From NCBI GenBank assembly GCA_013822735.1, contig PNKZ01000001.1:434001-498000 (forward strand): a stretch of 64,000 nt of DNA, written 5' to 3'. Below are positions 46,218 through 54,000 of the stretch, piece by piece; the first letter of the stretch is position 1, and each line of letters starts with the position of its first letter. Under the pieces are notes generated by a model, which searched no databases, had not been told where the DNA came from, and was given only the letters and a program-made list of their open reading frames with translations. The position numbers and the translations under genes were made by a program. This DNA comes from Pirellula sp. (lineage in GTDB: Bacteria; Planctomycetota; Planctomycetia; Pirellulales; PNKZ01).

Positions 46218-47278
46218 CAGGGCACCTCACCGGCGGCGACTTCCGCGGGGACGACGTCGGTCGCGTCCTCGGCTTCCGTTGCGGCTTCGTCGGCCGTTTC
46301 CCCGGTGAAGCGCGTTTCGATCGGTACGGCGTTGAGCCGGCGTTCTTCCGACAGGTAGCGGGCAAACGGTTCCGTGTAGCCGTGCGTGACCCACACTTCT
46401 TCTGCGCCCGTGGCGGCGACCGATTCGCACAGCCCGGGCCAGTCGGCATGGTCGGAAAGAATGAAACCGCGATCGACTCCACGCCTGCGGCGCGTACCGC
46501 GAACGCGCATCCATCCGGAGCAAAGTGCCGTCGACACGGGTCCGAACTTTCGCAGCCACGCAGAGCCCAATACCGACGGCGGCGCGATGACGAGCGCCTT
46601 GCCGCCGGCGGCGCGCACGCTCAGGGCCGAGGCATGTGCGGTCGTCGGTAATCGAACGCCCGCCGCTTCATAGAGTGGAAGAATGCGCTGCAGCGCGCCG
46701 TGTACTAAGATGGGCCCATGCTCGGCGGCGAGCTCGGCCAGCACGCGCTGCGCCTTGCCGAGCGCGTAGGCGCAGACGACGCTCGTGCGTCCTTCCGCGG
46801 CGTTGGCCTGCCACCAAGTATCGAAATCCTGCATCACGTCGGCAGTGCGCGGCCAGCGGTAGATCGGTAGCGCGAACGTCGCCTCGGTGATGAAGTGATG
46901 ACAGCGAACGGCTTCAAACGACGCACAGGTCGGGTCGGGCTGCGTCTTGTAATCGCCGCTGACGACGCAAACCTCGCCGCCTCGCTCGATACGCACTTGC
47001 GCCGAGCCGAGCACATGGCCTGCCGGATGAAACGATACTTGCACGCCGCCGACGGTTTGCGACTCGCCGTAGGGCAACCCTTCGACGTCGACCGGTCCGA
47101 CGCGGGCCCTGAGCACCGGCACGTTCGGCGCCGCCGTGAGATATCGCTTCGAACCCCAGCGAAGATGGTCGCTATGCGAGTGGGTGATCAATGCGCGGTC
47201 GACCGGCGACCAGGGGTCGACGTAGAAATCTCCCGCGCGGCAGTAGAGTCCTCGTTCGGTGGTTTCCACCAGCGGCAT
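46217..47278 (-). CDS. Ligase-associated MBL-fold exonuclease
   Basis: A 353-residue metallo-beta-lactamase-fold nuclease of the ligase-associated (SNM1/CPSF-like) type. The metal motif is HSHSDH (33-38). Further ligands are the His in PAGHVLGSAQ, the Asp in VSGDYK and the His in LSDHADW. TEATFALPIYRWP and ILVHGALQR are family segments. It is the first gene of the operon. A Glu/Ala-rich tail of ~30 residues is not part of the fold. It would trim DNA ends before ligation. Confidence 0.93.
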   Translation of the reverse strand: MPLVETTERGLYCRAGDFYVDPWSPVDRALITHSHSDHLRWGSKRYLTAAPNVPVLRARVGPVDVEGLPYGESQTVGGVQVSFHPAGHVLGSAQVRIERGGEVCVVSGDYKTQPDPTCASFEAVRCHHFITEATFALPIYRWPRTADVMQDFDTWWQANAAEGRTSVVCAYALGKAQRVLAELAAEHGPILVHGALQRILPLYEAAGVRLPTTAHASALSVRAAGGKALVIAPPSVLGSAWLRKFGPVSTALCSGWMRVRGTRRRRGVDRGFILSDHADWPGLCESVAATGAEEVWVTHGYTEPFARYLSEERRLNAVPIETRFTGETADEAATEAEDATDVVPAEVAAGEVP

Positions 47279-47466
47279 GCGATCCCCTTCCGGCCCGCGT
47301 AAAGTGCGTCGGCAAAGCGTATTCTAGCGCGGCACTTCGCCGCGGCCGGCAGCGACGTGAAAGCGGCAAAAATGGGCCGCCCACGCGCACGAGCGAAGGG
47401 GACTCTTCAGCAGTTTGCATGCCGACGCAATCCCGTACAGAATGCCGCTTCCCGCCCTTACGAGCG

Positions 47467-47541
47467 GCGAGCGTCGAAGCTTCGGCCCGACGTGTTCGCC
47501 CGCCCGTCCTAGACACGTCGGCCTTACGGCTCGACGCTCGC
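47467..47541. repeat. Imperfect inverted repeat before the glycosidase-like gene
   Basis: The left arm (47467-47495) begins GCGAGCGTCGA and ends CCGACGTGT. The right arm (47512-47541) is its near reverse complement, ending TCGACGCTCGC. The middle of each arm differs. It lies just upstream of the ribosome-binding site of the gene at 47562. The right arm recurs alone at 49497-49526 with 29/30 identity. Confidence 0.7.
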
Positions 47542-47561
47542 CTCAGAATTCGGAGACTTCC

Positions 47562-49382
47562 ATGCACCGAACCCGTTTTGCATTGCTGCTTGTTGCGATG
47601 CTGGCCACCCGTGCCGACATCGTGCTTAGCGCTGAATCTCCGAGTTCCGTAAGTTTGCTTCCGGACGATTCTCGCCGTTGGTCGCAAGCGGATCAGGCCG
47701 TGCTGCTCACGGATCTCTCCAAAGCCGAGCCTGCCGCGGCGCTTACCTCGGGCCGGCGCGAAAAAGGAAAATGGAAAACGATTCCGTACGCCGTCGAGGC
47801 TTGGGAAGGGGTTGCCCTTTCGACGTTGCGCGATACCGGCGCGGCGAAAGTGCGCTTGCCGCTCGGCGTGAAAGGCCCGCATGCCGTGTACGTCGGCGTC
47901 TGCACGACTTCGGGCGGGCTCGACAACGCGGATGAAAACTCGGTGCAGGTGAAGCTCAGCGGCGAGGCGGTATATAGCCGCGTCTCTTGCACGTTGCCGC
48001 TCTTGAAACCGCGCCGCGATCAGATCGAAGAAGTCTTCGTTACGGCGGCCGATCTCGCCGGGCAGGGGCTCGATATCAGCCCGCAGCCTTTCATGCCCAG
48101 CACGCTCTGCTACGTGAAACTCGTGCCGCTCACTGCTGCGGAGTTTGCCGCTTGGAGCAAGCCGTTGCCGAAGGAGAATCGCACGGCCATTGCTACGTTC
48201 GACGGCCATAGCTGGATCTGGCCGTTTCAACCGCGCACCGCCGACGATCTACGCATCACGTTCAAAGGGCTCGAGCGGAGCGACGTCGGCAAATGGTGGT
48301 TTCAAGTGCTCGGGGCCGACATCGTTTGTTATCCGTCGGAGATCGGCACGATCTCCGGCGAAGGGACGCAGGACTTCTGCCGCTGGGAATACAAGGAGTA
48401 CACGGAGTCGCTCAAGGCGCTTTTCAAGGCCGGCGTGAATCCGCTGCAGGTCGCGCGCGAGGAAGCTGCCAAGCAGGGGGCGGAGTTCCACGTGATGATT
48501 CGGCCGGCCGGCTGGGGCGCTTCGTATCCTTGGGATGAAATCTTTCGGAGCAAGTTTTTCGTCGATCATCCCGAATGGCGCTGCATCGACCGCGACGGGA
48601 CGCCGACGCTGTTCATGAGCTACGCCTATCCGGAAGTCCGCAAGCGCGTCATCGACGTGCTTGCCGAGACGTTGAAGTTGCAGCCCGACGGCGTCGGGTT
48701 CTTGTTCCATCGCGGCATGCCGATGATGCTTTGGGAGCAACCGTTTTGCGATGCGTTTCAAACGAAGTACGGCGCCGACGCGCGCACCGTGCCGGAAGAC
48801 GATCCCCGCATCTTAGAGCTGCGGGCCGAGATGATGACGACCGTGCTTCGCGAATGGCGAACGATGCTCGACGAAACGGCGAAGAAGCAAGGCCGGACGA
48901 AGCCGTACAAGATTACGCTCGCCACGTTCAGCAAAGAGGCCGACAACCGGAAGTTCGGCTTCGATATCGGTCGCTGGGCGCGCGAAGGGTTGGTCGATGA
49001 ACTGGGCCCGGCGTTCTTTGCGCACCACACTTCATTTGTGCAGCCCGACATGAAGTACTACACGGGTGCGATCGCCGGAACGCCGGTGAAACTATATCCG
49101 CTGGTGATCGCTTGGCACTCGGGCGCCCCGAAACAATTTTGCACGCGCGTCGACGGCTTCTATCGCGCCGGGGCCGACGGCATTTGCTGCTGGGACCCCG
49201 CGGTCGAGAAGGGGTATCGCGATAAGTCGCCGGGGCACGTGTTCGACGTCGTCCGCATGCTCGGGCATCGCGACGTGATGGCCGAGTGGGCGAAGAACGG
49301 CGTACCGCTGCCGCTGATTACGCCGCTCAAACGCATGGGCGAGAATCATTACAGCCGCTGGTTTCCGAATACGGGATATTAG
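47562..49382 (+). CDS. Secreted glycosidase-like (TIM-barrel) protein
   Basis: A 606-residue protein starting at ATG 47562 with GGAG 7 bases upstream. It has a cleavable-looking signal (MHRTRFALLLVAMLATRADIV, cut near 24). Residues ~30-230 look like a beta-rich N-terminal domain. Residues ~260-590 resemble glycoside-hydrolase-like barrels: HVMIRPAGWGASYPW, then FVDHPEWRCIDRDG, YAYPEVRKRVIDVLAE and DGVGFLFHRG. The exact family and catalytic acids cannot be assigned. It probably acts outside the cytoplasm on sugars. It is monocistronic, ending just before an intrinsic terminator. Confidence 0.7.
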   Translation: MHRTRFALLLVAMLATRADIVLSAESPSSVSLLPDDSRRWSQADQAVLLTDLSKAEPAAALTSGRREKGKWKTIPYAVEAWEGVALSTLRDTGAAKVRLPLGVKGPHAVYVGVCTTSGGLDNADENSVQVKLSGEAVYSRVSCTLPLLKPRRDQIEEVFVTAADLAGQGLDISPQPFMPSTLCYVKLVPLTAAEFAAWSKPLPKENRTAIATFDGHSWIWPFQPRTADDLRITFKGLERSDVGKWWFQVLGADIVCYPSEIGTISGEGTQDFCRWEYKEYTESLKALFKAGVNPLQVAREEAAKQGAEFHVMIRPAGWGASYPWDEIFRSKFFVDHPEWRCIDRDGTPTLFMSYAYPEVRKRVIDVLAETLKLQPDGVGFLFHRGMPMMLWEQPFCDAFQTKYGADARTVPEDDPRILELRAEMMTTVLREWRTMLDETAKKQGRTKPYKITLATFSKEADNRKFGFDIGRWAREGLVDELGPAFFAHHTSFVQPDMKYYTGAIAGTPVKLYPLVIAWHSGAPKQFCTRVDGFYRAGADGICCWDPAVEKGYRDKSPGHVFDVVRMLGHRDVMAEWAKNGVPLPLITPLKRMGENHYSRWFPNTGY

Positions 49383-49429
49383 GAAATGCCGAGTGCTGAA
49401 TACGGCATGCTGAACGGCAGCCAATGCAG

Positions 49430-49485
49430 ATCGCTTGCGTGTTCGCGGGAGTCGGCCCTGTGAGCCCGCAAGCGATTTTGTTTTG
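49430..49485 (+). terminator. Intrinsic terminator after the glycosidase-like gene
   Basis: A 10-base perfect stem, ATCGCTTGCG (49430-49439) with CGCAAGCGAT (49467-49476), extended by further G/C pairs in the loop, is followed at once by TTTTGTTTT (49477-49485). It lies 47 bases after the plus-strand stop at 49382 and is correctly oriented for that gene. Confidence 0.82.
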
Positions 49486-49496
49486 ACTAAGACACG

Positions 49497-49526
49497 GACA
49501 CGTCGGCCTGACGGCTCGACGCTCGC
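49497..49526. repeat. Second copy of the 30-bp GACACGTCGGCC repeat
   Basis: 29 of 30 bases match the right arm at 47512-47541, same orientation. The two copies bracket the glycosidase-like gene. No left arm is present here. Confidence 0.75.
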
Positions 49527-49532
49527 TTTAGC

Positions 49533-49898
49533 TTAGAACCGGTGGTGACCGTGACCGTGGCCGTGGTGACCGCCGTTGAACGACGGTTGGAACTGAGGCC
49601 GGACCGGCGGGTAGTTGTTGTACGTGGGATACGGCTTCGGAGCGGTGAGGCGTCCGGCGAGGAAGCCTGCGCCTAAGAGAGCGCCGCCGATCAGTACCTT
49701 CTGCAATACCGGATTATTGGCGAGGCCCGTCGGCTGGCCGGGATAGCCGCCGTAGCTTCCCACGGGAGCGTACGTCTGGCCATAACCGTAGCCGCCGTAA
49801 GGCTGGCCGAAACCTTGAGCGCCCGCCGGTTGCACGGCGCTCGCGAGTAAGCCCATCATCGTCAAACCCAACACGCCCGACTTTATAATCCGTAACAT
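49533..49898 (-). CDS. Secreted Gly/Tyr-rich protein with His-rich tail
   Basis: A 121-residue protein, started at the ATG ending at 49898 because GGGAG lies upstream and a good signal peptide follows (MLRIIKSGVLGLTMMGLLASAVQ, cut near AGA at 26). The mature part is rich in Gly, Tyr, Gln and Pro (repeats of YGGYG type), has one hydrophobic glycine-zipper-like helix (VLIGGALLGAGFLAG) and ends in HHGHGHGHHRF. The tail could bind Ni, Zn or Cu. No family is recognised. It lies alone, flanked by repeats on both sides. Confidence 0.65.
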   Translation of the reverse strand: MLRIIKSGVLGLTMMGLLASAVQPAGAQGFGQPYGGYGYGQTYAPVGSYGGYPGQPTGLANNPVLQKVLIGGALLGAGFLAGRLTAPKPYPTYNNYPPVRPQFQPSFNGGHHGHGHGHHRF

Positions 49899-50235
49899 GG
49901 CCCGTCTCCCTTCGTAGCTTGGTGCGGCCTCGTTCACGCGATCGCTCGGCGTCGATCGTCGGAGGCCGCTACGGCGAGAGTGGAAACGCGAACTACGTGC
50001 CAATGATCAAAAGCTACGCGTTTCCACGTGTTTTGGCTCATGCAACGCGGTGCGTCGCGAAGCGTGCGACGCGATAGCGTCGTCAAACCTATGACGAGCG
50101 TCGTCGCTTCGATGACAATTCAACGAGCGCCTAGCGAGCGGCGGGATTTATTCCCGCCGTCTGAGAATTGGCGTTGCAACAAAGACGGCGGGGATAAACC
50201 CCGCCGCTCGCTGGAGCGCAAGCGCCGATCCAGCG
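49899..50235. other. Gene-free stretch with a large inverted repeat
   Basis: About 337 bases with no protein-like frame. The notable content is the 78-bp inverted repeat at 50134-50211, listed separately. The rest shows nothing further. Confidence 0.6.
50134..50211. repeat. 78-bp inverted repeat with nested hairpins
   Basis: Two 29-base arms (50134-50162 and 50183-50211) are near-perfect reverse complements with about three mismatches, around a 20-base spacer. Each arm is itself a hairpin: GCGGGA-TTTAT-TCCCGC in the left arm and GCGGGG-ATAAA-CCCCGC in the right. This is the layout of a REP/BIME-like element. It lies just beyond the stop of the CBM9-like gene and could also stall transcription from it. 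Confidence 0.8.
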
Positions 50236-50895
50236 TTACGCCGGCTTGGTCAGTTCCAGCGTCGCCCACAAGCTCGGATCTTCGTGGTACGGAAACTCCG
50301 GGCCGCACGAAAAGGTTTGCGTCCCGATCTCACGGTCGATTACGGCGTAGGTGAACCCGAGCTTCGGGTTTTCCACGGGGTCCCAACCGGTGAGAGCCTG
50401 CGGCGTCACGAGGCAATCGAGCACGTAGCCGTCGGGCTTCTTGTCGCGGCGCACCTTCAGCAGGTTCGAGCGCACCGGTTTGGGGTTCTCACGGGCCCGC
50501 GAGATGAAGAGTTGCTCGCCGTATGGTTCGTCGAGATTGCGCCCGGAGCCGGACGGCATGAAGATGAACTGGTGACAGAACCGGCTCGCGCGATGGATGT
50601 TGTGCGTATCGCGCGTGTCGATCCAAACGCGCAGGCCGTCGCTTTCGTCGGGCCGGCTATCGCGACACCAGGGCAACTGCTTCTTCCCTTCGACGCGGCA
50701 ACTAAACGCTACCCCTTCCTCGCTCCACGCAGCCCGCACTTCGGCATAGTTGCGCGAGCCCTCAAGTTCGGCGAGCTTCGGCAGCCGGCATTCGTCGGGC
50801 AGCGATAGGCCGGATTCTTTCCAAAGCGGCTTGCGATACGGGCAAGTGAAGCTGAAGCGGAAGAGGAAGCGCGGCGGCAGTAGTGGCGTACTCAT
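50236..50895 (-). CDS. CBM9-like (DOMON-fold) protein
   Basis: A 219-residue protein with no signal peptide. It resembles carbohydrate-binding family 9-like/DOMON domains: AEVRAAWSEEGVAFSCRVEG, then the strand DGLRVWIDTRDTHNIHRAS, then GYVLDCLVTPQALTGWDP and LGFTYAVIDRE. Planctomycete relatives are usually annotated as hypothetical. A sugar-binding role is plausible but the lack of an export signal is odd. Downstream lies the 78-bp inverted repeat, and upstream the AT-rich inverted repeat near 51000. Confidence 0.65.
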   Translation of the reverse strand: MSTPLLPPRFLFRFSFTCPYRKPLWKESGLSLPDECRLPKLAELEGSRNYAEVRAAWSEEGVAFSCRVEGKKQLPWCRDSRPDESDGLRVWIDTRDTHNIHRASRFCHQFIFMPSGSGRNLDEPYGEQLFISRARENPKPVRSNLLKVRRDKKPDGYVLDCLVTPQALTGWDPVENPKLGFTYAVIDREIGTQTFSCGPEFPYHEDPSLWATLELTKPA

Positions 50896-50926
50896 GGATG
50901 ATTACTCGATGCACATAGCGGAGGTG

Positions 50927-51025
50927 CGATTGCAAATTGAGAATTGCAAAATGCAAATCGCAAATTGGCGAAGGGCACGGTCTTCATTTTGCAATTTGCG
51001 ATTTTCAATTCTCAATTTGCAATCG
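50927..51025. repeat. 99-bp AT-rich element with 20-bp terminal inverted repeats
   Basis: The outer 20 bases at each end (from 50927, beginning CGATTGCAAATT, and to 51025) are perfect reverse complements. The interior is built of shuffled copies of GCAAAT/ATTTGC. Its AT-rich composition is strikingly unlike the GC-rich surroundings. It fits a MITE-like or other non-autonomous palindromic element between the CBM9-like and uvrA genes. Confidence 0.8.
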
Positions 51026-51055
51026 ACTACGGATGGCTGGCAGGAACAATGTCAA

Positions 51056-54000
51056 TCATTTTTCAACCGCGGCTTCGGCGTGTTCGTTGAGGAAGTCGCT
51101 CAGCGCTTCGTCGGTAACTTGATCGACGGCATCAAACTGTAGACGGACGACGTCGCGGTCGGCGCGGTCTTTGTCCATGGCCGGCGTGAGCCCGAAGCTG
51201 GCGACGCGGCCGAGGGCGAACTTGTTCTTCGGGCCATTGAGATGCAACTCGACGGCGTGCGGCTTCTTCGTGAGCACCGTGGCCCACGGCTCGCTGCGTC
51301 CCTTGAGACAATAGTGGATGAGCTGCTGGTTGTTCCAGAGGAACTGCCCTTCGGCGGTATCGCTCAGAAGCTCGCAAAGTTCTTCGAGCACTTCGCTATC
51401 CCACGACACCTTCTTGCCGGGCGGGAAGCCCTTGCGGGCGAAGTGCCATTTTTGCCCCAGCACCTTCCAGGGCATAATGTTTTCGGGATTGAGCGCCGCC
51501 TTATCGGCGAACTTTTGGAAGCCCCGGACCGATGCTTCGACGAATTGCCAAAACGCCGGCGTGTTGATTTCGTCCCACGCGTGAACTTGGATCTGCACTT
51601 CTTGCCACGGTCCGCGAAGGTTTTTGCACTTCACGCGCGGCTCAGTACCGTAGACCGGCAGGTCGGGCATTTCGTTGAGCGGCTTGAGGTTCAGCTGTTC
51701 GACGACTTCATCGCGCTTGAAGGTGCTCTTGGCCGTGCGGAACTTGAGCTTGAGCAACCACTCTTCGCCCGTGGAGGCGTGGAAGAACCAGCCGTCGCTT
51801 TTCTTTTCGCCGGTGATTTCGACGATCGTCCGGCTGTTGAAATTGGTCGGCGCGAAGTCGCCGAGCTCTTGGATCTTGTCGACAACAGTGGATAGGATGC
51901 GCCCGTCCCAGCGGCAGGGCTTGCCGTTGCGCGCCACACGATCGGCGATATGCCAACGCCGGCCGTCGACTTCCCACGGCATCTTCGCTTCTTCTCCGAC
52001 GGCATCGAGATCGACGTCGTCTTCGCGCGGCTTCTCGATAACCGTCGGGTCGAACGGCTTCCGCTCGGCGTAGGGGCCTGCGGCGAGAATCGGCTCGAGC
52101 ATTTCGCCGGTGTAGCTGCGGAGCAATTCTTGCGATGCCTTGGCGCGGCCCGCTGGCTTTTTCGTTTGTGCTTGATACGCCAAGGCGTGCGTTACGAGTT
52201 GTTCCGGCGTGCCTGCGGCGACAACGTAGCCGCCTCCCTCGCCGGCCTCGGGGCCCATGTCGATGAGCCAGTCGGCCGTTTTGATGACGTCGAGATTGTG
52301 CTCGATCACGACGATGCTGTTACCGAGATCGACCAAACGGTGCAAGACTTCGAGCAGCTTGGCTAAGTCGTCAAAGTGCAAACCGGTCGTCGGCTCGTCG
52401 AGCAAGTACAGCGTGCGGCCGGTGTCGGGCCGCGCGAGTTCCGCGGCGAGCTTCACGCGCTGGGCTTCGCCGCCCGAGAGCGTCGGCGCGGGCTGTCCGA
52501 GCGTGACGTAGTCGAGCCCGACGTCGCAGAGCGTTTGCAGGATCTTGCGGATCTGCGGGATGTTTTGAAACACGTCGAGGGCTTTGCCCACCGGCATGTC
52601 GAGCACGTCGGCAATGGAGCAGCCGCGGAATTGCACGGCGAGCGTTTCGGGGTTGTAACGCTTGCCGCGGCATTCGTCGCATTCGACCCACACGTCAGGT
52701 AGGAAGTGCATCTCGATGCGCAGCTGACCGTTCCCTTCACACTTCTCGCAGCGCCCGCCGGGAACATTGAAGCTGAAACGGCGCGGCGTGTAACCGCGCA
52801 GCTTCGACTCGGGCAAGTTCGCAAAAAGGGTGCGGACCTGATCGAACACGCCGGTGTAAGTTGCCGGGTTCGAGGTCGGTGTCTGGCCGAGCGGCATCTG
52901 ATCGACGCGAATCACTTTATTGATTTGGTCGACGCCGCGCAAAGCATCGTGCTTGCCGGGGAACGTGCGGGCCCGGTGCAATGTGCGGGCCAAGCTGTTG
53001 TAGAGCACATCTTCGACCAGCGAGCTCTTCCCGGAACCGCTCACGCCGGTGACGACGGTAAACGTGCCGAGCGGGATCTGCACGTTGACGTGATGCAGAT
53101 TGTTGTGCGAGGCGCCGCGGATTTCGAGGATCGGCCCGGGGAACGTCGTGCGGCCTTCGCTTTCGACGACGGCCTCGGCTTTGTCGGCCGGCTTCTTCTT
53201 GGTCTTCGTCGCAGCAGCCGAGGCCTTGGATGCCGCAGACTTTATCGGAGCCGCCTTTGCTTCCGGCTTCCCGGCTCCCCCTTCGACCCGAACTCGTCGG
53301 TTCGTCGGGATCGCGATTCCCTTGGCGCCCGAGAGGTACGGGCCCGTCACCGAATTCTTCTGTTTGCCGACTTCTTCCGGCGTGCCGCGCGCGACGACTT
53401 CGCCGCCGTGAACACCGGCGCGAGGACCGAAGTCGAGCAACTGATCGGCGCCGGCGATCACGTCTTTATCGTGCTCGACCATGAGCAGCGTGTTGCCGAG
53501 GTCGCGCAGCTTGAAGAGCGCGTTGATTAATCGCAAATTGTCGCGCGGGTGCAGGCCGATCGTCGGTTCGTCGAGTACGTAGAGCACGCCGGTGAGACCG
53601 CTGCCGACTTGGCTCGCCAAGCGAATACGTTGCGATTCGCCGCCGGAGAGAGTCGGCGCGCTGCGGCCGATCGTTAAATACTCCAGGCCGACGTCGACCA
53701 GGAACCGAAGCCGATTGCTGATTTCGCGCCACAGTTCGCCCGCAACCTTGCGGTCGCTGCCGGTGAGTTTTTGGCTCTCGACCCATTCAAGCAACGAACC
53801 GAGCGGCGTGCGGCAGATTTCGTCGATCGTGCGATCGCGGAACCGCATGGCGGCCGCGTCGTCGCGCAGGCGTGCGCCGCCGCAGATCGAGCATTCCACT
53901 TCGTCGACCAAGTGATCGAGCTTACCGCGGAGGGCAGGGGAGAGCCGTGCCGCTTCTTCGAGCGCGGGGTAGAGGCCCTTGTATTGAAAACGGAACGCCG

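Noticed and set aside
47172-48230. Minus-strand frame of 352 residues overlapping the exonuclease start and the glycosidase-like gene
   Set aside because: It covers the well-supported signal peptide and N-terminal domain on the other strand and has no motif of its own.
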